30,396 nt of DNA from assembly GCA_002306975.1 (NCBI GenBank), contig DBTI01000116.1, positions 107 through 30,502 on the forward strand. Reading direction: 5' to 3'. Positions within the stretch are counted from its first letter, which is position 1, and each line of letters opens with the position of its first letter. The DNA is from Ruminococcaceae bacterium UBA1320. GTDB taxonomy: Bacteria > Bacillota > Clostridia > Oscillospirales > Ethanoligenentaceae. Both the position numbers and the translations under genes were made by a program. This document shows, piece by piece, positions 23,999 through 30,396 of this stretch. Below the pieces are notes generated by a model. It searched no databases. It worked only from the letters and a program-made list of their open reading frames with translations, and was not told the origin of the DNA.

Positions 23999-24025
23999 TA
24001 TCGCCGCACTTGATATGCGGCGATA
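23999..24025 (-). promoter_or_regulatory. Leader hairpin just upstream of the typA ribosome site
   Basis: TATCGCCGCA (23999-24008) and TGCGGCGATA (24016-24025) form a perfect 10-bp stem with a 7-base loop. In the minus-strand message it sits directly before the GGGAGGAG site, a few bases away, so it may affect stability or translation of typA. Confidence 0.6.
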
Positions 24026-24063
24026 TTCCAACATATTCTACATTATAAAACCATAACATTATT

Positions 24064-24092
24064 ATTTTACGCTAAATTGAGCACCATGTCAA
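24064..24092 (-). promoter_or_regulatory. Promoter of typA
   Basis: On the minus strand a perfect TTGACA (24092-24087) and TAAAAT (24069-24064) are 17 bases apart. Transcription would begin near 24057, about 80 bases before the TTG start. Confidence 0.75.
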
Positions 24093-24410
24093 TTTAAAAT
24101 CAGCGCATTGATGCGTTACAAAATCAAATTCTGTTGAAATTGTACATATAATCAATTACAATCCCATTGTTAATCAACAAAAAAGGATTAAAAATAGGTT
24201 GCAAATTACATTATCGGCAAAATCTTTATGAAATATAACAAATGTGTCGTTTGAAAAATGTAAAATCGCCAAATTGAGCAATAAAGCATTTGCTCAATCT
24301 GGGATTTGATTATCATTTCGATACATTACGTATTTAGAAAATAGTTTGCTTCTGAGAACCGCACATGTTTGGTTAACTTGAAGAGCTTCCGTGATTTTTC
24401 CATCAAGCCC
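24093..24410. other. Gene-free AT-rich stretch upstream of typA
   Basis: No reading frame worth naming. One 9-bp hairpin, ATTGAGCAA/TTGCTCAAT (24273-24281 and 24290-24298), was noticed. Otherwise nothing recognisable. Confidence 0.5.
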
Positions 24411-24492
24411 AAAAAAAACGCCTCAAAATATCGGAATAACATTCAAGTTGCTTTTGAAGGAAACTTGAATGTATGTTCCAAATATCCTGAGG
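24411..24492 (-). terminator. Long-stem terminator of the amtB/P-II operon
   Basis: An imperfect inverted repeat of about 30 bases per arm (24420-24449 with 24462-24492) has a perfect inner part ACATTCAAGTT and an outer GCCTCA. On the minus strand it is followed by G-T8 (24418-24411 read in reverse). It lies 125 bases after the P-II stop. Between stop and hairpin is a smaller stem, ATAAGAAA/TTTCTTAT (24526-24549). Confidence 0.7.
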
Positions 24493-24616
24493 CTGTAAGG
24501 GCAAATTACAACGATTCCACTTAAGATAAGAAAAGGATAACTTTCTTATTCCCGACTCCGTCGAAAACAAGAAAATTTATTGAGTTTGAATCTTAACCGG
24601 AATAGCTTTGGGTTGT

Positions 24617-24955
24617 TTAAATGGCTTGATCGCCGGTTTCTCCGGTTCTGATTCTTACAACATTCTCAATGTTGTAAATGAATATCTTGCCGTCGCCGAT
24701 CTCGCCGGTTCTTGCGCTGCCGATGATGCTGTCGACGACCTTTTGCACTGCGTCATCGTCACAGACAATCTCGACCTTGATTTTTGGCAGAAGAGTCAGC
24801 TCTACGACTGTGCCGCGATAGATGTTTTTTTGACCCTTTTGGTTGCCGCAGCCGACAACCTGAGTGATGGTCAAACCTTTGACATTGAGCTTTCCAAGTT
24901 CCTGCTTGATGTCCTCAAGCTTTTCAACTCTGACTATTGCTTCAACTTTCTTCAT
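24617..24955 (-). CDS. P-II family nitrogen regulatory protein lacking Tyr51
   Basis: P-II proteins sense ATP/ADP and 2-oxoglutarate and control ammonium transport and nitrogen metabolism by direct contact. The 112-residue product aligns along its length with GlnB/GlnK: MKKVEAIVRV, Gln39 in GNQKG, the T-loop entry YRG, LPKIKVEIV, then TGEIGDGKIFIY and a final IRTGE segment. Position 51, the uridylylated tyrosine of enterobacterial P-II, is Val here, so that modification is not possible. The ATG at 24955 (minus) has GGAAGG 8 bases before it; an in-frame GTG at 24964 is too close to that site. It lies 54 bases after the DUF1646 transporter gene, which probably shares its message. Confidence 0.92.
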   Translation of the reverse strand: MKKVEAIVRVEKLEDIKQELGKLNVKGLTITQVVGCGNQKGQKNIYRGTVVELTLLPKIKVEIVCDDDAVQKVVDSIIGSARTGEIGDGKIFIYNIENVVRIRTGETGDQAI

Positions 24956-25009
24956 TGAAAACACCTTCCTCTGAAATATTATTTGTAAACCATTGAAAGG
25001 AAACGCTGT

Positions 25010-26047
25010 TTAAAATACAAAAAGTGCTATGTAATAACCAAGGAGCATTACTGCGCCAACCGGCAGCGCGAATTTCGCCCATTCCTTCATTGAAATTTTA
25101 AGCTTACCTGCTGTTATTATATTCGGAATGTTGCCGGTAATCAGCATGCCGCCGCTCACAAGAAGACTTATCAGTATCGCCTTAATCTGAACTGCTGACA
25201 TCGAGGGACTGATCTCCGCGGCGGCGAGTGTTGCGTTGTCGAGTATTGCCGACAAGAGGTTGGCAATATAAAGCAAGGTGTTGTTCCAATGAATCACATA
25301 GGTGTCGATTATCGGTTTGAAGCCGTTGCCCAAAAGGTCAAGACCAACAACAAAGATAAAAATCTTTACAGCACGCATGATGATTTTTAAAGCAGTTTCT
25401 TTTTCGGGAATGTATATAAGATCGGAGTCTTCTCCAAACTTTTCACGCCAGTTGTTGTCTGCAAAAAACGTTCCCAAAACACCCATGAGCAAAACACCGA
25501 TTATTACATAAACACCGAGAAGGTTTATCATATAAGAGAACGGACCGTGAAGCCGGGAAGTGACTATTGTTGACAACGGCTCCCCGATGGGTGTAATCAC
25601 CGCGCCGAGACCGATTGAAAAACAGGCTGCTATGCTGATACGCACCTTGCTTTTTCGGTCGAGCGGCAAAAGCGAAACAAATTCGGTAAGCAGGAGAGAG
25701 GCTACTATCGCGGTGATCACGCTTGAAAGAAGCCCAAGCCCGACGATTAGAAGAAAAACGATCACCTTCAGCGGCATGTGCTCCAACATAAAGTTATTGA
25801 ATGAGCCAACTTTATTTTCGAGAAGACGGAACGCAAAGCTGACAACGAGCACAGCCGCGGTGATTATATATAGAAGATTGTTCGTGAAGATCCCCTGAAT
25901 GTTGGCGGCAGTCAGCGCGCCGGAAGCAAGTGAAGCGCAAATCCCCATTATGAATAGGAAATATTCGAGGTTGTCGCCCACTTTTTTAATCAACAGGGGA
26001 GCAAGCGCCGTAACGATTAGAACTACTAAAAGAAGTGCAACAGTCAA
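25010..26047 (-). CDS. DUF1646-like integral membrane transporter
   Basis: The 345-residue protein is hydrophobic throughout with about ten predicted membrane segments, and has the DUF1646 look: SIAACFSIGLGAVITPIGEP in the middle, AILDNATLAAAEISP and GNIPNIITAGKL near the end. These two re-entrant-like motifs recall the ion-transporter superfamily of NhaD and ArsB, so an ion antiporter is plausible; the ion is unknown. The TTG at 26047 (minus) is chosen because GGAGG lies 9 bases before it; an in-frame ATG at 26092 has no ribosome site. It sits between amtB and the P-II gene on one strand. Confidence 0.68.
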   Translation of the reverse strand: MTVALLLVVLIVTALAPLLIKKVGDNLEYFLFIMGICASLASGALTAANIQGIFTNNLLYIITAAVLVVSFAFRLLENKVGSFNNFMLEHMPLKVIVFLLIVGLGLLSSVITAIVASLLLTEFVSLLPLDRKSKVRISIAACFSIGLGAVITPIGEPLSTIVTSRLHGPFSYMINLLGVYVIIGVLLMGVLGTFFADNNWREKFGEDSDLIYIPEKETALKIIMRAVKIFIFVVGLDLLGNGFKPIIDTYVIHWNNTLLYIANLLSAILDNATLAAAEISPSMSAVQIKAILISLLVSGGMLITGNIPNIITAGKLKISMKEWAKFALPVGAVMLLGYYIALFVF

Positions 26048-26101
26048 TATAGTTAACCTCCAAGCGCCGGAAACCATATGCTTATCCGGCAATGATTAAA
26101 T

Positions 26102-26184
26102 AATCACTTTCTCGGTAACTATTATATATTGCTTCGGAACTAAAATAAAGCTTATATACTTATGATTTCACAGATAAAGTGATT
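26102..26184. repeat. 9-bp inverted repeat flanking the amtB-DUF1646 gap
   Basis: AATCACTTT (26102-26110) and AAAGTGATT (26176-26184) are exact reverse complements 65 bases apart, spanning the space between the DUF1646 start and the amtB stop. A TATAAT on the minus strand lies between them, but its -35 match is poor. This may be chance. Confidence 0.35.
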
Positions 26185-26196
26185 TCTCACAGCGTT

Positions 26197-27783
26197 TTAT
26201 GGTTTGGTGCCTACGAGGATGTTCTTGATATTTTTAAGCTCTTTGACCTCCGCATTGCTGTCGGTGTTAAAATCAAGCTCTGATTTAACAACCTGGAAGT
26301 CAGGATATCCATAAGCGCCCATCTCTTCAAGATCAAGACCTTCAAGCTCAACCTCCGGTGGAACACGAAGACCCCAAACCTTATCAAGAAGTTTGAACCA
26401 GAGGAAGGATAAGCCGAAGCCCCAGACGATAAGGACACCGATATCGATAAGCTGAGCGACAAGCTGACTCGGGTTGCCGTAGAAAAGACCGGTAACCGCA
26501 TGAGAAACGCCGTTGAAGCCTGCACCGTAAGAACCGTCAGCGAAAAGACCAGTCGCAAGAATACCCCACATGCCGTTTATACCGTGAACGGAGATAGCAC
26601 CAACAGGGTCATCAAGCTTGCATTTGTTCTCGAAGAACGGAACTGAAAGGCAAACAAGGAAGCCGGCGACTATACCGATGATGAACGCTGCCCAGGCCGG
26701 AACAAACGCGCAGGGGGCAGTGATTGCGACAAGACCGGCAAGAGCACCGTTACATGTCATTGAAGGATCAGGCTTGCCGTAACGAGCCCACATATAGAAC
26801 ATTGCCACAAGTCCGCCGACTGCACCGGCAACCATTGTGTTGGTTGCGACAACCGCAAGCCTGAAATCAGACGCATTGAGCGTAGAGCCTGCGTTGAATG
26901 AAAACCAGCAGAAGAAGAGGATTATCGTACCGACGATAGCCATTGGAATGTGATGCCCGGGAAAAGCTCGGGCAGTGCCGTCTTTTTTGAACTTGCCGAT
27001 ACGGGGTCCGATTACTATCGCACCGGCAAGAGCCATCATACCGCCCATTGCATGAACAACGGAAGAACCGGCGAAGTCGACCGCGCCGTTGCCAAGACCA
27101 AAATTTTTGCCGAGAGTGGCCATCCAGCCGCCACCCCACATCCAGTTACCAAACATCGGATAGTAGATCATTGAAACAAAGAAGGATGAGATAACAACCG
27201 CAGAATACTTAACACGCTCTGCCAACGCTCCGGTCGGGATTGTTACCGTTGTATCCATGAACACCATTTCAAAGAAGAACAGGGCATATATACCGGCGTC
27301 ATATGTACCGCCCGACTGAAGCATGAAGCCTTTATAGCCGAATATGCCGCCGAAACCGGGGATACTTACCATGGCATTGAGTGCCGAACCGCCGCTGCCA
27401 AGACCAATCGCTCCGCCGGAACCGCCGTATTGAATTGCGAAGCCGACAAGAAAATAACCAATAGCGCCGACAAGGAAAACCATAAAGTTCATTGTCATTG
27501 TGTGCGCCGCATTCTTGCCGCGGCAGAAACCTGTTTCAACCATTGCGAAGCCGCACTGGAAGAAGAAAACCATGAAGCCTGTAATCATTACCCAGACAAA
27601 GTTAGCTCCAAAATAAGCCTGATTAGCTGTGGTCGCCACCGTTTTGAGATCAACGTTATCAGCGACGGCTGTGTAAGATGCGCCGGTCGGGTCAGCACCC
27701 GCCGCGGAAGCACTGAGTGCGAACAAACCTACGATAACAGTTAAGAAAGCTGCGACGCCAAGGTACTTTTTTAGCTTTTTCAT
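26197..27783 (-). CDS. amtB: Ammonium transporter (Amt family)
   Basis: Amt proteins conduct ammonium across the cytoplasmic membrane as trimers gated by GlnK-type P-II. The 528-residue product starts with a signal-peptide-like segment (basic start, hydrophobic 8-27), followed by the 11-helix Amt fold. The pore twin histidines are His244 (SSVVHAMGG) and His400 (ISVHGINGMWG), and the Amt signature region DFAGSSVVHAMGGMMALAGA is present. The cytoplasmic C-terminal tail is long (about 60 residues) and keeps the conserved GLDLEEMG segment that contacts P-II. The ATG at 27783 (minus) follows GGGGG. It is preceded by a small membrane protein gene and followed by DUF1646 and P-II genes. Confidence 0.95.
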   Translation of the reverse strand: MKKLKKYLGVAAFLTVIVGLFALSASAAGADPTGASYTAVADNVDLKTVATTANQAYFGANFVWVMITGFMVFFFQCGFAMVETGFCRGKNAAHTMTMNFMVFLVGAIGYFLVGFAIQYGGSGGAIGLGSGGSALNAMVSIPGFGGIFGYKGFMLQSGGTYDAGIYALFFFEMVFMDTTVTIPTGALAERVKYSAVVISSFFVSMIYYPMFGNWMWGGGWMATLGKNFGLGNGAVDFAGSSVVHAMGGMMALAGAIVIGPRIGKFKKDGTARAFPGHHIPMAIVGTIILFFCWFSFNAGSTLNASDFRLAVVATNTMVAGAVGGLVAMFYMWARYGKPDPSMTCNGALAGLVAITAPCAFVPAWAAFIIGIVAGFLVCLSVPFFENKCKLDDPVGAISVHGINGMWGILATGLFADGSYGAGFNGVSHAVTGLFYGNPSQLVAQLIDIGVLIVWGFGLSFLWFKLLDKVWGLRVPPEVELEGLDLEEMGAYGYPDFQVVKSELDFNTDSNAEVKELKNIKNILVGTKP

Positions 27784-27932
27784 TATTATCCCCCATCACT
27801 TTTATATATTTATTTGAAGCACGAGCTCCAAATGTGAACCAAGAAAACAAACAAAAATAAAGAAAAATTTAAAAGTATTTTACTGATTTGATTTTAAAAA
27901 ATCTTCTTAATAGATTCGTTTTCACAAAAAAA

Positions 27933-28247
27933 TCATTTTGCCTTTGCAAAGAAGTTTTTCGGTTTTAAGTTGTTCCAGTTGAACTTTGAGGTGGTTCCGT
28001 AAACATCGCGTCTGAGCTTTCTGACAAGCATGAAATAGCGCAAACCCAGATAAGCAACGATGAGGCCGAAAATAGCGCCTGAAACTGTGGTGTTAAGAAC
28101 CATAAAATTGATGTTGAAGACCAGGCTGTAAACAATAAAAAATACTCCTGATAATGTTATGGCTGACGACAGGAAAAATAGGATGTTGACGGTTACTACT
28201 TTGGACTTATCAATCTTTTTCACTTTTGATACCGGTTTTGTTTTCAT
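27933..28247 (-). CDS. Small two-helix membrane protein upstream of amtB
   Basis: The 104-residue protein has a basic N-terminus (KTKPVSKVKKIDKSK), two clear transmembrane segments at about 19-42 and 53-75, and a basic C-terminal tail (VRKLRRDVYG, ending FFAKAK). Both ends should face the cytoplasm. I do not recognise the family. The ATG at 28247 (minus) has GGGAG 9 bases before it. It is 149 bases upstream of amtB on the same strand, so it may belong to the nitrogen operon, but a link in function is only an inference from position. Confidence 0.7.
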   Translation of the reverse strand: MKTKPVSKVKKIDKSKVVTVNILFFLSSAITLSGVFFIVYSLVFNINFMVLNTTVSGAIFGLIVAYLGLRYFMLVRKLRRDVYGTTSKFNWNNLKPKNFFAKAK

Positions 28248-28319
28248 TAGTAATCACTCCCATTCTGCCGCCAACGCTGTCAGCGGATATTTTTTATAGA
28301 GGAAAATGCTTTAAAATCA

Positions 28320-28357
28320 AAAGGCGCCTACAGGGAATTATCCCTGCAGGCGCCTTT
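28320..28357 (-). promoter_or_regulatory. Strong leader hairpin upstream of the small membrane protein gene
   Basis: AAAGGCGCCT (28320-28329) pairs with AGGCGCCTTT (28348-28357), then after one mismatch CAGGGA (28331-28336) pairs with TCCCTG (28341-28346), leaving a 4-base loop. On the minus strand it is followed by TTTTGATTTT, so it could end transcription between the promoter at 28397-28425 and the gene at 28247, as an attenuator. A terminator for an older message is the other reading. Confidence 0.55.
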
Positions 28358-28396
28358 GCCGCTAATGCGTTTATAAGCTTTCCAACTTCTGATATT

Positions 28397-28425
28397 ATCT
28401 TAGCATACAAAATAAAAAAATGCAA
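28397..28425 (-). promoter_or_regulatory. Possible promoter of the small membrane protein/amtB unit
   Basis: On the minus strand TTGCAT (28425-28420) and TAAGAT (28402-28397) are 17 bases apart, each four of six matches to consensus. Transcription would start near 28390 and run into the hairpin at 28357-28320. Confidence 0.4.
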
Positions 28426-28675
28426 TATCAAAACAAAAAAAATTCAAAAATATTTTATTACTTTTACGCTGCAAAAACAGATGACCAGAACCTTTTGCAA
28501 ACTACTATCAGGAGGTCAAACGACGAAAAGCCGACTGATGCCCAACGAGAAGCCCCTAAAAGCCTTTAATAATAGTTTATACCAATAATTATATGCAGAA
28601 TCTATCCCATGAGTTAATGTTAATATGCATAAAATCTGCATTAATTATATTAGCTCACTGCATTTTTTCAATATG
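28426..28675. other. Gene-free stretch with an unexplained GC-richer core
   Basis: No credible gene. The middle (about 28480-28565) is richer in GC than its flanks and is open in one plus-strand frame for about 35 codons ending at 28588, without a ribosome site or recognisable protein features. It may be a remnant of a lost gene; nothing more can be supported. Confidence 0.4.
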
Positions 28676-28719
28676 AAAAAACAAAAAATACCCCAAGGAA
28701 AAACTCATCCTTGAGGTAT
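28676..28719 (-). terminator. Rho-independent terminator after the cysteine-rich protein gene
   Basis: ATACCCCAAGGA (28688-28699) pairs with TCCTTGAGGTAT (28708-28719) with one G-U-type mismatch, and on the minus strand is followed by a T-rich run. It lies 23 bases after the stop. Confidence 0.85.
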
Positions 28720-28742
28720 CTGCTTTTATTAAAGTTTTAATA

Positions 28743-28958
28743 TTAAAGAGTAAAATCGCTGCTGTCGAAGCTCGGCAGTGTCGGGGCGTGAAACGGAACA
28801 CGCTTGAGCGGATCGTATTTATACTTGCGGCAGCAAAATGACGAGTCTACGATACCCTTCTTTTGGCAAAGCACCATGGATCCGTCGTTTGCCGGTCTGC
28901 CGTGGGCGCAAATGGCACAGCTGCAATCGGTGTTTTCTGTAAACAGGCTTTTTGCCAT
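28743..28958 (-). CDS. Small cysteine-rich protein, probable zinc binding
   Basis: The 71-residue protein has cysteines at 12, 14 and 17 (CSCAIC), 31 (VLCQKKG), and 42-43 (FCCRKYKYDP), a spacing that suggests one zinc site. The C-terminal PLKRVPF segment is followed by an acidic tail. Similar small proteins with a DGSMVLCQKKG-like core and KYDPLKR end are, as far as I recall, common in Clostridia but uncharacterised. The ATG at 28958 (minus) has GGGGG 7 bases before it. It has its own promoter and terminator, so it is a separate single-gene unit. Confidence 0.8.
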   Translation of the reverse strand: MAKSLFTENTDCSCAICAHGRPANDGSMVLCQKKGIVDSSFCCRKYKYDPLKRVPFHAPTLPSFDSSDFTL

Positions 28959-29071
28959 TGCACAACCCCCATCCGGAGCAAAACTTGATTTTAACTTGCG
29001 TCTTCCTCATTTCCGGCGAGAAAACACAAAAATAAGCCCTCTTTATTGATTATACCGCTGCTAATAAGTTA

Positions 29072-29099
29072 ATTATAGCAGAACGGCGGCGAAAATCAA
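29072..29099 (-). promoter_or_regulatory. Promoter of the cysteine-rich protein gene
   Basis: On the minus strand TTGATT (29099-29094) and a perfect TATAAT (29077-29072) are 16 bases apart. Transcription would start near 29065, with a leader of about 105 bases. Confidence 0.6.
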
Positions 29100-29119
29100 T
29101 GGGAAAATAGCGAAAATTG

Positions 29120-30277
29120 TCAAACCTGAGCGAGAGAAAGCAAAAGAATTATGCAGATAAAAAGCATTGCGCAAACGGCGGGGGCGCCGTGAAACGAGGC
29201 GGCAAGACCGCTCTGGTTCAACGCAATAACCGCAACGCTGCGCTGAACCGGTACTGCCTGTGGAAAAACGGAGAAAAGAACCCATGCAAAAAGAATGGAA
29301 AGCGCCATATGCAGAAAACGGGTGATGATAAAAAGCCGCGCGGAAAGCCCTGCTTCTTTTATCATCGAAATAACCTGAAACTGCACGGAAAGCCCGCAAA
29401 AGCCAAGCATCGCGGCCGACAGCAGCACGGCGGGTAAACCGGCGGAGCCGGCCGCGGCGGCGCAGCCGTTTGTCACCTCAAGGATACCTGCCAGAACGCG
29501 GTTGTAAAACTGAGGATCGGCGGCTGGCGTGGGCAGCAACCCGGAAGCCGCGCCCGCTATTAATCTTGTTACGCCTGTGTAATCCATCAGCGAATTGATT
29601 GACGAAAAAAGCACGACAAACGCTGAAATGATAATTATGCTTTGCGCCGAGTTTGTCACCGCCGTGACAAAGGTGCTGGAAAAACCGCCGCCGGCGCCGC
29701 TGTTTATGCGGGCGGTTTCGCCGCGGAGCTTCCCCACCGCGCCCTTTGTGCCTAAGCTCATGATAAGACCGATTGAAAACGAGGCCGCAAGATGGGCGAT
29801 ATAAAGAAGAATACCTGCCTGTGTACTGCCAAGAAAACCGGAGCCAACCGCGCCGATGATGAACGCCGGGCTTGAATTTATCGCAAAGCATAAAAGACCC
29901 TCTGACTGGCGCTTTGACAGCGAACCGGATTTGGAAAGCTGCGCTACCGCGCTTGCCCCGACAGGGTAGCCGCCGATAGCGCCCAAAATAAGTGCTGTTC
30001 CGGCACAGCCGGGCAAACGAAAAACGCGGCGTGTCACAGGTTCAAAAAGCCGCCCACACGAGTCGGCAAGACCAGAGCCGATGATAAACGTGGAAAGTAC
30101 CAAAAAAGGGAAAAGCGACGGGATAATGGTTTCACCGCAAAGGGAAAGCCCGCGGCGCGCGCCGGAAAGAGCAGGCGCGGGAATAAGGATTAAAAGCAGC
30201 ATGAAAAGCAGCGAAAGAGCTGCCGCAACAAGTTTTTTTGCGCGCCCGGTCGAACGGGCGAAAGCTTTGCCGGACAT
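29120..30277 (-). CDS. ylbJ: YlbJ-like sporulation integral membrane protein
   Basis: YlbJ is a nucleoside-recognition/Gate-domain membrane protein made in the mother cell of sporulating Bacillota and needed for normal spores. The 385-residue protein has many membrane segments and the family features: SLFPFLVLSTFIIGSGLAD near 60, a first ILGAIGGYPVGASAVAQL segment near 97-114, and SEGLLCFAINSSPAFIIGAVG near 127-147. Two ATGs stand close together; the second (30277, minus) is preferred because the AGAGG site lies about 7 bases before it and touches the first (30283). The product name rests on these conserved pieces. It supports an endospore-forming host. Confidence 0.85.
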   Translation of the reverse strand: MSGKAFARSTGRAKKLVAAALSLLFMLLLILIPAPALSGARRGLSLCGETIIPSLFPFLVLSTFIIGSGLADSCGRLFEPVTRRVFRLPGCAGTALILGAIGGYPVGASAVAQLSKSGSLSKRQSEGLLCFAINSSPAFIIGAVGSGFLGSTQAGILLYIAHLAASFSIGLIMSLGTKGAVGKLRGETARINSGAGGGFSSTFVTAVTNSAQSIIIISAFVVLFSSINSLMDYTGVTRLIAGAASGLLPTPAADPQFYNRVLAGILEVTNGCAAAAGSAGLPAVLLSAAMLGFCGLSVQFQVISMIKEAGLSARLFIITRFLHMALSILFAWVLFSVFPQAVPVQRSVAVIALNQSGLAASFHGAPAVCAMLFICIILLLSLAQV

Positions 30278-30283
30278 CCGCAT

Positions 30284-30396
30284 TCCTCTTTCTTAATGAA
30301 ATATATATAGCAGTGTATCTCCTCCGTCTCCGGCGGGGGAGATAAAAGACGATATCTCTTTAATTGTGTTATCTATATACAACTGAATAAATAATT
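30284..30396. other. Leader region of the YlbJ-like gene with a GC-rich hairpin
   Basis: A stem of ATCTCCTCCG (30318-30327) with CGGGGGAGAT (30334-30343), including one G-U pair, lies in AT-rich DNA 41 bases from the gene start. It resembles the hairpin at 14260-14276. No promoter was identified before the window ends. Confidence 0.45.

Noticed and set aside
24420..24492. Complete MITE insertion
   Set aside because: No target-site duplication is visible on the flanks, and a T run makes a terminator the simpler reading.
28226..28588. 120-codon plus-strand gene
   Set aside because: It overlaps the start of the small membrane protein gene and a hairpin, has no ribosome site and an AT-driven composition.
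1..30396. tRNA, rRNA, prophage or insertion-sequence genes
   Set aside because: No transposase, integrase or phage structural motifs and no cloverleaf-like segments were seen in reading the window.

Overview
The window looks like a chromosomal segment of an endospore-forming, low-to-medium-GC Bacillota, most likely class Clostridia and possibly the Oscillospiraceae/Ruminococcaceae group. The support is a type II fatty-acid-synthesis/acetyl-CoA-carboxylase cluster in clostridial style, frequent TTG and GTG starts behind strong AGGAGG sites, sigma-A type promoters, a PhoH-PIN protein, and a YlbJ-like sporulation membrane protein at the right end. The taxon is an inference; no rRNA or tRNA gene was seen.

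Layout. (1) 103-7849, plus strand: fabH, fabG, fabF, accB, fabZ, accC, accD, accA, then acpP with its own promoter and terminator. These supply malonyl-CoA and run elongation. The malonyl transferase (fabD) and an enoyl reductase (fabK/fabI) are not in the window. (2) 8442-12348: monocistronic-looking genes for an HD-GYP phosphodiesterase, an HtrA-like membrane protease, thioredoxin and an alpha/beta hydrolase, with clear terminators after the first three. (3) 12527-17696, plus strand: pyrE, then a WYL-domain regulator, a carboxymuconolactone-decarboxylase-like protein without its cysteines, a DUF3788-DUF3795 fusion, two GyrI-like small-molecule-binding proteins and an SplB-like radical SAM protein. 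The last five are closely spaced and look like an accessory operon. (4) 17751-24092: a minus-strand phoH gene, a decayed internally deleted second copy of the SplB-like gene, a minus-strand two-gene unit (ChrB-N-domain protein plus radical SAM protein) and typA. (5) 24411-28247, minus strand: a small membrane protein, the ammonium channel amtB, a DUF1646 transporter and a P-II protein. (6) 28743-30277, minus strand: a small cysteine-rich protein and the YlbJ-like protein.

The best candidates for something undescribed are: (a) the ChrB-N/radical SAM pair behind a near-consensus promoter threaded with three GTTAC/GTAAC palindromes; (b) the WYL-to-SplB accessory cluster, a possible genotoxin or small-molecule response; (c) the rearranged SplB pseudogene; and (d) a P-II protein lacking Tyr51 encoded next to a DUF1646 transporter rather than directly beside amtB. 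All domain names were assigned by reading motifs, without database searches. Residue numbers and identities are hand counts.
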